Positions 16,472-25,247 of a DNA stretch of 32,538 nucleotides are shown here, piece after piece (position 1 is the first letter of the stretch; each line of letters begins with the position of its first letter). The position numbers and the translations under genes were made by a program. The notes below the pieces were generated by a model, which saw only the letters and a list, made by a program, of their open reading frames with translations, was not told the origin of the DNA and searched no databases. The DNA comes from an uncultured Prevotellaceae bacterium. Lineage in GTDB: Bacteria; Bacteroidota; Bacteroidia; Bacteroidales; Bacteroidaceae. The DNA is taken from positions 1 through 32,538 of the forward strand of contig CACXSA010000037.1 of NCBI GenBank assembly GCA_902770195.1. Reading direction: 5' to 3'.

Positions 16472-18097
16472 TTAATAGGTTGCTATTTTACGTATATCAT
16501 CCTCAAAGGTCTCTTTATGAATGGCTTTTGCTTTCAACTTGGAACGATAGGTGTAGATGGTGGTAAGGCTGGAGCGCAGGATGTCGGCAATCTTCTGGTT
16601 GTCGTTAATGCCCAGTCGTAACAATGCCAAAATACGCAGCTCGGTGGTCAGCTTCTTGGCATTGTCTGCCTCTTGCTCGAATTGGTTCTCAGAGGTTAGC
16701 AGTTGGTTGACATTCGCGATGAAATCAGGGAAAATATTCAGGAAGGCCACATCGAAATCTTGATGGAAATCGCGAATGCTGTTATTGACAGGCTCTGTTG
16801 CCTTGAGTTCAGCATACAGCTCTTCCAACTTACGTTCACGCGCCAGGCGGTTAAACAGTTTCAGGCGTATCTCACCTCTTTCTATCAACACACTGCTCAG
16901 CTCCAGGAAACGACCTATGTATTCCTCTTTGATCTTGTTGGCTTCCTTCATCTGGTTGTTGATGTTGCTGATAGCCTCATTCTGGAGGGCCAGCGTCTTG
17001 TTCATCTCCAGAATCTGCTGATTGGCAGAACGGTTCTTACGGATGAGCTTCAACGTGTAGAAGATACCGCCTATCAATAGTAGGGAGACAAGTGAGATGA
17101 TGATCAGGATGGTAGTGGTGAGACGCTGGGTCTGAGAGCGCTCTTCGTCGTAGAGCTGCATCACCTGGGGAGCAATGCGACCCATCTGCATCAGACGCAG
17201 GCGGCTGCCATAAAACTGGGCTTCGCGGAACGACTGGAAAAGATAGCGGTAGGCATTGTCACAATCACCTCTGTCCATCAGCATCTCAGAGAGGGAGCGC
17301 AGGGAGTTGTTCTCACGGATGGCACCTCGCTCATCGCTGATGGCACTGAGCAACAGGTAGTACTCTTGTTTCTCCAGATTCTGCTTGCGCTGGTAGAAAT
17401 AAGCCAGGGTACTGGTAATAATACTATAGGTACGCGAACCGCTTTTCAGCTGGGGCAGATAGTCTTCCAGCATCTGGATGGCCTTGTCTTCATCGCCCGT
17501 CTCACAGGAATAGGTGGCCTGGTTGAAGATATAGTCGTAAGAACCCTTCGGGGCTATCTGGATAATCAACTGACGATAATACTGTGCCCTGCTGATAAAC
17601 TCAGCGAAGAAGGGGGTGTATTGCGCCATTTCAGAGCGATAGAGGTTCAACTCGCTCTGTTGGGTGTAATAGTCCACCCGTTGCTGTACATCTAATGATT
17701 CGGGGTTGATTTCCTCCATCAGCTCCCTGGCCATATTGAAAAGACCCGTTACCGAAAGGATATGTGCCATGCGTACCGCACTGGCAGCAAAACGATTGTA
17801 ATCCTCCGTACCACGAAGGAGTCCGACATTCTCCTGGATATATTGGAAGGCTGAGTCGTATTTGTAAGCCATGTATTCGTCGTACAGCCGTATGTTCAGT
17901 TCCAGATGCTGGTCTGGAGTCAGTGAGATACCACTGGCCCCATCCTTAATCGTCTTGATACGAAGTTCTTTCTCGGCAGTCTGGTGGTCGTAGTGTGCAA
18001 TCAAGCTGTCGAGAGTCTTGTAAAGGACCTTTTTCTCCTGGGCTGTCATCATCGTAGCCTGGACTAGCAAGAGAAATGTGAACCATAGATATTTCAT
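16472..18097 (-). CDS. susR: SusR-like membrane-spanning starch regulator (DUF6377 type)
   Basis: A 541-residue protein with an N-terminal signal or anchor segment (1-19), a helical TPR-like periplasmic region (about 25-320), one membrane helix (about 327-350), a coiled-coil stretch (355-392) and a cytoplasmic C-terminus. The C-terminus ends in a helix-turn-helix-like segment (LGINDNQKIADILRSSLTTI, near 495-515). This is the layout of Bacteroides SusR, which senses maltose or larger maltodextrins and activates sus genes. Its position, divergent from susB, supports the same role. It converges with the esterase gene. The upstream region holds a consensus promoter embedded in a 10-bp inverted repeat, which suggests control of its own expression. 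Confidence 0.85.
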   Translation of the reverse strand: MKYLWFTFLLLVQATMMTAQEKKVLYKTLDSLIAHYDHQTAEKELRIKTIKDGASGISLTPDQHLELNIRLYDEYMAYKYDSAFQYIQENVGLLRGTEDYNRFAASAVRMAHILSVTGLFNMARELMEEINPESLDVQQRVDYYTQQSELNLYRSEMAQYTPFFAEFISRAQYYRQLIIQIAPKGSYDYIFNQATYSCETGDEDKAIQMLEDYLPQLKSGSRTYSIITSTLAYFYQRKQNLEKQEYYLLLSAISDERGAIRENNSLRSLSEMLMDRGDCDNAYRYLFQSFREAQFYGSRLRLMQMGRIAPQVMQLYDEERSQTQRLTTTILIIISLVSLLLIGGIFYTLKLIRKNRSANQQILEMNKTLALQNEAISNINNQMKEANKIKEEYIGRFLELSSVLIERGEIRLKLFNRLARERKLEELYAELKATEPVNNSIRDFHQDFDVAFLNIFPDFIANVNQLLTSENQFEQEADNAKKLTTELRILALLRLGINDNQKIADILRSSLTTIYTYRSKLKAKAIHKETFEDDIRKIATY

Positions 18098-18107
18098 AAG
18101 CTTTGTG

Positions 18108-18156
18108 TTTGGTTATTTGGGAGGCAAAGATACTATATCTTTCTGTAATAACCAAA
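18108..18156. promoter_or_regulatory. susR promoter within a 10-bp inverted repeat
   Basis: On the minus strand TTTG (18156-18153), 20 bases, then TATCTTTG (18132-18125) form a consensus promoter with the ATG at 18097. TTTGGTTATT (18108-18117) and AATAACCAAA (18147-18156) are perfect inverted repeats flanking the -7 element, and the upstream arm includes the -33 TTTG. A regulator bound to both arms would control susR and perhaps the divergent susB. Confidence 0.6.
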
Positions 18157-18282
18157 TGAGAAGGGGGTAAAACGGCCCAAAAACGGATAGATTTCATTTA
18201 GATTTATTCATGCTGACGATTCTGTAACTAGTTTACTTCCAAGGATTTATATTTTTTGATATTTTGATTTTTCTTTGCTGCG

Positions 18283-18314
18283 CTTGGAGCGGATGATTCC
18301 ACCTGTTAATTTTG
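18283..18314 (+). promoter_or_regulatory. Promoter of the sus operon (susB upstream region)
   Basis: TAATTTTG (18307-18314) matches TAnnTTTG; 20 bases upstream is CTTG (18283-18286), one mismatch from the -33 box. A weak -33 fits an activator-dependent promoter. TAGATTT occurs twice, 11 bases apart, at 18188 and 18199 further upstream; whether SusR binds there is unknown. Confidence 0.55.
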
Positions 18315-18341
18315 CAACCGAAATCCAAAACAATCGACATT

Positions 18342-20336
18342 ATGCGTTATTTGATAGTAAAGTTAGTAGTAATTCTTTTTTTCGGCAGTATTACAGTGAG
18401 TGTCTGTAATGCAAAGGACGTTTCTGTGACATCACCCGACGGAGCCGTGACGGTAACGGTCGGTACCCTTTCTTATCGTCCTTATTATACCGTATCGTAC
18501 CAGGGAAAAACGCTGGTCGTTCCCTCACACCTTGGCTTCCTGTTGAATAATGGCGAGGTGGGTGCTCATGCCAAGATGATCCGAGTAACCCGTTCGTTAA
18601 AAGATGAGACATGGAACCAAGTGTGGGGCGAGGACGAGACTGTTCGCAACCATTACAACGAAATGGTGGTGGATTTCAAAGAGAAAAGTGGTAGCCAGCG
18701 ACTGATGAAGGTGGTGTTCCGCGTGTTCAACGACGGATTCGGTTTCCGATATATCTTACCTCATCATCAAGACAAGGAGTTCTGTGTGATGGACGAGCTG
18801 ACCGAGATGAACCTGGCGCATGATGCCAAGGCTTGGTCTATTCCTTCCAACCACACCGAATACTTTGAGGGAATCTATACTGCTGATCTGTTAAGCAAGA
18901 AAGATACGGTATGCACGCCGTTGACCATTGAATACGAGAAAGACCTCTTCCTGACCATCCATGAGGCTGCCTTGGAAGACTATGCCAGCCTGAACCTCAC
19001 ACCCCGTGCAGGTAAGCAAGGCGTTGTTAAGTTGTTGACAGCACTCACCCCTTGGCAAAATGGGGTGAAGGTCTATGCCAAGGGAGAACTGAAGAGCCCT
19101 TGGCGAACGATGATCGTCAGTCCGACGGCAGGTGGCCTTATTACCTCTCGCCTGATGCTGAACCTCAATGAGCCGTCTCGTATCGAGGATACCTCATGGA
19201 TAGAGCCGGGACGTTATATCGGTATCTGGTGGAGCATTCACAAGAAACAGCATACGTGGGAGATGGGCCCCCATCATGGCGCTACCACAGAACACGTTAA
19301 GAGCTATATGGACTTTGCCGCTCGGCATGGGTTCAGCGGAGTATTGGCGGAAGGATGGAACCCGGGATGGGGTGAGGGAGAGCAGGTGACTTACCTGCGG
19401 TCCTATCCGGACTTCGACATGGAAGAGGTATGTCGCTATGGTGCCTCCAAGGGTGTTCGCTTTATCGGACATACCGAGACGTGGGGCCGGGCAGCTTTGT
19501 TGGAGAAGGAGATGAACGAAGCCTTCGCATGGTTCAGCAAGATGGGCATCCGTGCTGTCAAGACGGGTTATGTGGGGCATCTGTTTGACGGGAAGGAACT
19601 GGCTAAGTCGCAATATGGCATCCGTCACTATCGTCGTGTCATAGAGTGTGCTGCCAAGCACCATATCATGATTGACAACCACGAGCCTGCCATGCCTACC
19701 GGTATTCAGCGTACATGGCCTAACTTGATGACACAAGAGGGTGTTCGTGGTCAGGAGTACAACGCTTGGGACAGACGAGGAGGTAACCCGCCTGCCCATA
19801 CGGTTACCTTGCCGTTTACCCGTGGACTGGCAGGTCCTACCGACTTTACACCAGCCATCTTCAACTTCTCGGAAATCGTCAAGGGTACTCATCCGCACTC
19901 TACCCTGGCTAAGCAACTAGGTGAGTTCGTGGTTATCTACAGTCCTTTGCAGATGGCTGCAGACGCCATAGAGAACTATGAGGGACAGCCCGCCCTGACT
20001 TTTATAGAAAGTTGTCCTACCACTTGGAGCCGGACGCTAGTTCCCCATGGAGAGATAGGAAAATTTATCACGATTGCACGCAAGGAGCGTGGTGGAGACC
20101 GCTGGTTTGTGGGTAGCATCACGAATGAAGAGGCGAGAACGCTCAACTTGACCCTCGACTTTCTGGACGAAGGTGCCACCTACCGTGCCATCATCTACGA
20201 GGATGGTCCTGATGCCGACTATGAAAGGAATCCCTATAGTATGACGATTCGCCAGATGGAGGTGACCAGCAAGGATTCACTGGTATTGAGGTTGGCACGT
20301 AGTGGTGGCGCTGCTATCCGGATAGAGAAACAGTAA
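18342..20336 (+). CDS. susB: SusB-like GH97 alpha-glucosidase
   Basis: A 664-residue exported glycosidase that releases glucose from maltodextrins in the periplasm. A signal peptide covers about residues 1-23 (MRYLIVKLVVILFFGSITVS). The catalytic and calcium-binding glutamates known from Bacteroides SusB (Glu439, Glu508, Glu526, Glu532) have counterparts with identical spacing: Glu379 (GHTETWGRA), Glu448 (DNHEPAMPTG), Glu466 (TQEGVRG) and Glu472 (GQEYNAW). That pattern marks the inverting, SusB-like branch of GH97 rather than the retaining alpha-galactosidase branch. The start is ATG 18342; the in-frame TTG 18312 belongs to the promoter. First gene of the plus-strand sus operon, 56 bases before susC and divergent from susR. 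Confidence 0.93.
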   Translation: MRYLIVKLVVILFFGSITVSVCNAKDVSVTSPDGAVTVTVGTLSYRPYYTVSYQGKTLVVPSHLGFLLNNGEVGAHAKMIRVTRSLKDETWNQVWGEDETVRNHYNEMVVDFKEKSGSQRLMKVVFRVFNDGFGFRYILPHHQDKEFCVMDELTEMNLAHDAKAWSIPSNHTEYFEGIYTADLLSKKDTVCTPLTIEYEKDLFLTIHEAALEDYASLNLTPRAGKQGVVKLLTALTPWQNGVKVYAKGELKSPWRTMIVSPTAGGLITSRLMLNLNEPSRIEDTSWIEPGRYIGIWWSIHKKQHTWEMGPHHGATTEHVKSYMDFAARHGFSGVLAEGWNPGWGEGEQVTYLRSYPDFDMEEVCRYGASKGVRFIGHTETWGRAALLEKEMNEAFAWFSKMGIRAVKTGYVGHLFDGKELAKSQYGIRHYRRVIECAAKHHIMIDNHEPAMPTGIQRTWPNLMTQEGVRGQEYNAWDRRGGNPPAHTVTLPFTRGLAGPTDFTPAIFNFSEIVKGTHPHSTLAKQLGEFVVIYSPLQMAADAIENYEGQPALTFIESCPTTWSRTLVPHGEIGKFITIARKERGGDRWFVGSITNEEARTLNLTLDFLDEGATYRAIIYEDGPDADYERNPYSMTIRQMEVTSKDSLVLRLARSGGAAIRIEKQ

Positions 20337-20392
20337 TCACAACACAATTCAAATATATAATTTTAATTTTTTGTAACTAAAACCAATTTAAA

Positions 20393-23338
20393 ATGAAAAA
20401 AACAAGCACAAAAAGCCTAAGGGCTGTCATGGCTTTCCTGGCAGTCATGTTTTTGGCCTTGGACGTTTCAGCACAGACCACCATTAATGGTCGTGTGAAG
20501 GATGATACTGGCGAAGGTGTCATTGGCGCCTCCGTCATGATCAAGGGAACATCCAACGGTACCGTCACCGATTTCGACGGTAACTTTAGTTTGCAGTGTA
20601 AGCCCGGTGCTACACTGGTGTTCACGTACATTGGCTTTAATCCTCAGGAACTTCCTGCCAAGAACGGCATGGAGGTCGTCATGACAGAGGATGTCGCCCA
20701 GCTGAACGAAGTGGTGGTCGTGGGCTATGGCTCAATGGCCAAGAAGGAGATTTCAAGTTCTGTAGTCCAGGTTTCGAAGGACCAGTTCAACCAGGGTGCA
20801 GCCAGCGACCCCATGGCACTGATTGCCGGTAAGGTGACAGGTCTGAACGTGGCCGCCACAAGCGATGCCGACCCGAATGCGATGACTAATATCCAGATTC
20901 GTGGTGCGGGTTCTCTGACGGCTTCAAACGGTCCGCTGATTGTCATCGATGGTATTGCCGGTGGTGACCTGCGCAACATTGCTACTCAGGACGTAGAGTC
21001 TATCACCGTATTGAAGGATGCTGGTTCTGCAGCTATCTATGGTACCCGTGGTGCCAATGGTGTGATTCTTGTAACGACCAAGAAGGGTTCCGGTTCTGCT
21101 GGTGTCACCAACGTGACCTATGACAGCTACATCGGTCTGAACTTTGCCAAGGGTAAGCCTGAGATTCTGTCAACCGAGGAGTTCATCCGCTCGCGCCGTG
21201 GTCAGAACTACGGTGCCGACACCAACTGGTGGGATGAGATTACCCGCAAGGCCAGCTATACGCTGAACCAGTATCTGAGCATTGACAGCTCAACGAAGAA
21301 TGGATACTTTGGCGCCTCGGTGAACTACAAGAGCAGCAATGGTCTGGACATCGTGTCGAAGCGCGAGGAATATGGTGGCCGTTTCGTAGGTGAGCAGCGT
21401 GTACTGGACGGACTGGTACAGCTAAACACCTCACTCTCTTACCGTAAGGTGAAAGAGGACTGGGGTAACAGTGGTCTGTTTGACACGGCGCTGACCATGA
21501 ACCCTACCATTCCCGTCAAGAATCCCGACGGATCGTACTATCAGCCCAGTTCACCCTCGGGCATCCACAACCCCGTGAACGACCTGCTGAACAATGTCAG
21601 CAATGGCGACCGTAACTACGTGCTGGGTAATTTTGACGTGAAGCTGAATATCCTGCAGACAGAGAAGCACGTGCTGAACACCAGCCTGAGCTATGCCCTG
21701 CAGTATAACGACCTGAAGTCGAATTTCTACACACCAACCACATCGAGCGAAAGCTACTGGAATGGTTATGCTGGTTCGGCCAACATCAAGAATGAGAGCT
21801 GGAAGACCAACCGTCTGGAGTGGCTCGGCAACTATACGCTGACCCTGCGTGACCATCAGCTGAAGGCTGTGGTGGGCTACAGTTGGGAGCGTACCCGCTA
21901 CGTGACTGACTATCAGTGGAATGCTGGTTTTGTCTATGATGCACTGAGTTACTGGGGCATTGGTCAGGGCACCTATCTGAAGGACGGCAAGGCCAATATG
22001 TATGCCGGTACTACAGAAAGTACGCTGATTGGTTTCTTCGGTCGTTTGAACTACAATTTCAAGGATATGATCTACTTGGCAGCATCGCTTCGTCACGAAG
22101 GCAGCACCAAGTTCGGTACTAACAAGAAGTGGGGTACCTTCCCTTCTGTGTCTCTGGCTTGGGAAGCTACGCAGACTCCATGGCTGAAAGAGAATCTGAA
22201 CATGTTCCAGAGCTTGAAGCCCCGTATCTCTTATGGTGTGACGGGTCGCTCTGACTTCTCGCCCTATCAGTCGATGCCTACCTATGGCAGCTATGGACAG
22301 TACTACCTGAACGGTCAGTGGATTAACGGCTATGCACCTACGCTGAATGCCAACCCCGACTTGGCTTGGGAGAAGTCAACCGCGTTCAACGTGGGTCTTG
22401 ACTTCGTGACGCTGAACAGTCGCCTGCGCGGTAGCGTCGAGTACTACGACCGCCGTTCCAAGGATCTGCTCTATAATTACCAAGCTCCGCAGCCTCCGTT
22501 CATCTATAGCACTATTCTAGTGAATGTGGGTACGACCAAGAACACGGGTCTGGAGGTCAGTCTGGACTACGATGCCGTGAAGACCAAGGACTTCCAGTGG
22601 ACAACAGGCATCAACTGGAGTACAGGTAGCACGAAGCTGTCGAAGCTGTCGAGCGATACCTATCATTTGCCTTGGCTCGACCTGTATCAAAAGCCAGGCT
22701 TAGGCACCAGCGAATACTTCTTCCGCATAGAGGAAGACGGCAAGATAGGCCAGTTCTATGGCTACGAGCACGCCGGACTTGATGAGAATGGTCTGCTGAT
22801 GGTTTACGACAACGATGATGTGCCTCAGCCTGCAGCCCAGGCCGATCCTTCATGGAAACGCGAAATCGGCAATGGTGCTCCGAAGCATTTCCTGTCGTGG
22901 AGCAACTCGCTGCGCTACAAGAACTGGGACTTGTCGATGCTGTTCCGTTCTGCACTGGGCTTCAAGATCTTCAACATGCGTAAGTACGGCATGGGTCTGC
23001 AGGGCTGTGGTACAGACAATGTGCTGCGTACCGCTTATACCGACTATGCCGACGTGAAATCGGGCGGTAGCATCATCAGCAGCTACTTCCTGGAGAATGG
23101 TAACTACTTCAAACTGGACAATGTGACACTGGGTTACAGCTTCATGCCCAAGAACCGCAAGCTGCTGGAGAGCCTCCGTGTCTATCTCTCTGCCAAGAAT
23201 CTCTTCACCCTGACCGCCTATGAAGGTAATGATCCCTCGGTTGTTAACAGCAACGGTATCACACCGGGCGTGGACACCAACAGTGCCTACCCGCAGGCTA
23301 CCAACGTCACACTGGGCGTCACGGTGAGATTCCACTAA
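20393..23338 (+). CDS. susC: SusC-like TonB-dependent outer-membrane receptor
   Basis: A 981-residue outer-membrane transporter. A signal peptide ends near Ala27 (LALDVSAQT). A carboxypeptidase-regulatory-like domain follows (about 30-100), then the TonB box and plug start (LNEVVVVGYG, 104-113), the plug with IQIRGAGSLTASNGPL and VLKDAGSAAIYGTRGANGVI, and a long beta-barrel ending in an aromatic/hydrophobic strand, VTLGVTVRFH. With a SusD-type lipoprotein lid it imports starch oligosaccharides, powered by TonB. It appears full length and undamaged. It lies between susB and the broken susD, so import would depend on whether any SusD is made. Confidence 0.95.
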   Translation: MKKTSTKSLRAVMAFLAVMFLALDVSAQTTINGRVKDDTGEGVIGASVMIKGTSNGTVTDFDGNFSLQCKPGATLVFTYIGFNPQELPAKNGMEVVMTEDVAQLNEVVVVGYGSMAKKEISSSVVQVSKDQFNQGAASDPMALIAGKVTGLNVAATSDADPNAMTNIQIRGAGSLTASNGPLIVIDGIAGGDLRNIATQDVESITVLKDAGSAAIYGTRGANGVILVTTKKGSGSAGVTNVTYDSYIGLNFAKGKPEILSTEEFIRSRRGQNYGADTNWWDEITRKASYTLNQYLSIDSSTKNGYFGASVNYKSSNGLDIVSKREEYGGRFVGEQRVLDGLVQLNTSLSYRKVKEDWGNSGLFDTALTMNPTIPVKNPDGSYYQPSSPSGIHNPVNDLLNNVSNGDRNYVLGNFDVKLNILQTEKHVLNTSLSYALQYNDLKSNFYTPTTSSESYWNGYAGSANIKNESWKTNRLEWLGNYTLTLRDHQLKAVVGYSWERTRYVTDYQWNAGFVYDALSYWGIGQGTYLKDGKANMYAGTTESTLIGFFGRLNYNFKDMIYLAASLRHEGSTKFGTNKKWGTFPSVSLAWEATQTPWLKENLNMFQSLKPRISYGVTGRSDFSPYQSMPTYGSYGQYYLNGQWINGYAPTLNANPDLAWEKSTAFNVGLDFVTLNSRLRGSVEYYDRRSKDLLYNYQAPQPPFIYSTILVNVGTTKNTGLEVSLDYDAVKTKDFQWTTGINWSTGSTKLSKLSSDTYHLPWLDLYQKPGLGTSEYFFRIEEDGKIGQFYGYEHAGLDENGLLMVYDNDDVPQPAAQADPSWKREIGNGAPKHFLSWSNSLRYKNWDLSMLFRSALGFKIFNMRKYGMGLQGCGTDNVLRTAYTDYADVKSGGSIISSYFLENGNYFKLDNVTLGYSFMPKNRKLLESLRVYLSAKNLFTLTAYEGNDPSVVNSNGITPGVDTNSAYPQATNVTLGVTVRFH

Positions 23339-23380
23339 TAAAAGTCATTGAAGTATTGAAACAATTAAAGATTTGAAGTT

Positions 23381-25217
23381 ATGATTGAGATATATAATAA
23401 TCAGTGGATAAAGGGAATGTGGAAACCGATTTTTCACTTTTCACTTCTCCTTTTACCCTTCAGTCTGGGCCTGTGTTCTTGCACTGACTTGGACGAGAAG
23501 GCTTATGACCGTATTGACGCTTCGTCCTACTATCAGAATGAAGCTAGTGTGCAAGGGGCCGTGGCTGCCATTTATAACCAGACGTCATCGACGCTGGCTG
23601 GTGAGAATTTCTTCCACCTGTCTGAATATCCTGCTGACCAGATTACCTGGCGCGTATGGAACGGTGGACTGTGGGGCTGGGACGAGGCCGCAAAGACCGT
23701 GCTGTCCTGGCAGAACTGGGGAACAGAGACGGACGGGCATCGGACTGGCAAACCTGCTGCTTAACGATTTGGAAGGTCTAAGTGCCGGCAGTCTGGGTAT
23801 GAGCGAGGCTGTGCTGGCCCAGTATGTGGCTGAGGTGCGCACGCTGCGTGCCTGGAACTACTACTGCCTGTTTGAACTGTGGGGCGGTGCGCTGCCGCTG
23901 AATACTTCTGCGGGCAGTAATGTGCCTGGTTCGGCAGATCCCGACTGGGACACGTCGTGCAAGAAGATCTACGACTTCATTGCCACAGAACTGGATGAGT
24001 CGTTTGCTGTTTTAGGTAAGGACGATGCCCAGCATACGCTGGTGAATCGTGCCAACCAGGCCATGAACCGCCTGTTGAAGGCTCGTCTGCTGCTCAATGC
24101 ACAGATATTCATTGGCGAGGCGAAGTTTGATGAGTGCGAGGCTCTGTCAAAGGAGATTATCAATGGTTCTTATGGCAGTTACCAGTTGGCCGACAACTGG
24201 CGCGACGTTTTCAGCGTGGATAACGTGAAGTGTCCGGAGGTCATTTTCGCTCTGGCTGCTGAGGACGGCAAGGGTGCCACTAATGCCATCAGCAACATCC
24301 GCACGATGGCCATGATGCCCTATAACTATAATGAGTATTGCAACAATATGGATAAGTACGACGGCATCGGTGCCTGGAACTGCGTCTGCCTCGTTCCTTC
24401 TTACGACAACACGGGAACCGTCCTGCCCACGGGTGGAACCATCGGTGCCAAGAGCTTCCTAGCTGACTACGGTGACAAGCTGGGTGCTCCCTATGAGCGC
24501 TTTGACGACCGCGACATCCGCAAACAGAACTATGTCTATGATGCAGCGACTGGCACTCACGGACCGGGTATGTTCCTGAAGGGTGCCATGCGGGCTGACT
24601 ACGGCACGGGCAGTGCACTGCTGGCCGATGCCGACCGCGACGGTCAGGAACTGGTGTATGTTGATCAGGTAGGCACGTTCCAGAACATGGGACGCACGCT
24701 GGAGCCGGTGATGAGTCCTCGCTGGGGCGAGACCAACTCGGGCATCCGCATGATGAAGTACCCGCTCTATCCTGCTGAGACAGGCAAGGGCTTCAAGGAC
24801 ATTGACGACGTGCAGTTCCGGCTGGCTGAGGCTTATCTGAACGTGGCCGAGTGTGAGATGCGCAAGGGCAACAGCGCGGAGGCCAAGAAGTATGTGGATG
24901 CTGTGCGCCAGCGCTACTTCAAGAGCAGCGATCGCACCAATGCCCTGAGTATTCCCGGTCCCGGCTTCGACAACTTCGACATGGACTGGATGCTTTCTGA
25001 GTGGGGCAAGGAATATCTCTGCGAAGGCAATCGCCGCCGCACTGACCTGCGCCGCTTCGACAAGTTCACACAGGGCCAGTGGTGGTTCTGGGGACGTAGC
25101 TCTGAGGACGGTTACGGACAGATGGCTGCCAAGCGCGACCGCAAGTATGAGTGGTATCCGCTGCCCGCCAGTGCCATCGCGGTTAATCCCGGACTCGTGC
25201 AGAACCCGAATTATTAA
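23381..25217 (+). pseudogene. susD: SusD-like starch-binding lipoprotein, frameshifted near 23735
   Basis: SusD binds glycan at the cell surface and forms the lid of SusC. The gene is read in two frames. Codons from ATG 23381 give a lipoprotein signal with candidate lipid Cys34 (FSLGLCSC), then the SusD N-terminus as far as NWGTETD (to 23734). After that the frame ends at 23762-23764. The family sequence resumes in another frame from GGC at 23736 (GIGLANLLLNDLEG) and runs intact to 25217 (PLPASAIAVNPGLVQNPNY). Removing one G from the GGG at 23735-23737 joins the frames. Even so, the W...Y half of the helix that normally precedes the GIGLAN-type segment is missing, so a short deletion with net frame change is likely, at a GACGGACGG direct repeat. 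It may be a true mutation or an assembly error. A start at Met13 (23417) is also possible. Confidence 0.85.
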
Positions 25218-25247
25218 TGTCAGTTAAGAATTTAAAAAGTTATTACT

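Noticed and set aside
18312-18341. Upstream TTG start of susB
   Set aside because: It is inside the TAATTTTG promoter element; a normal signal peptide starts at ATG 18342.
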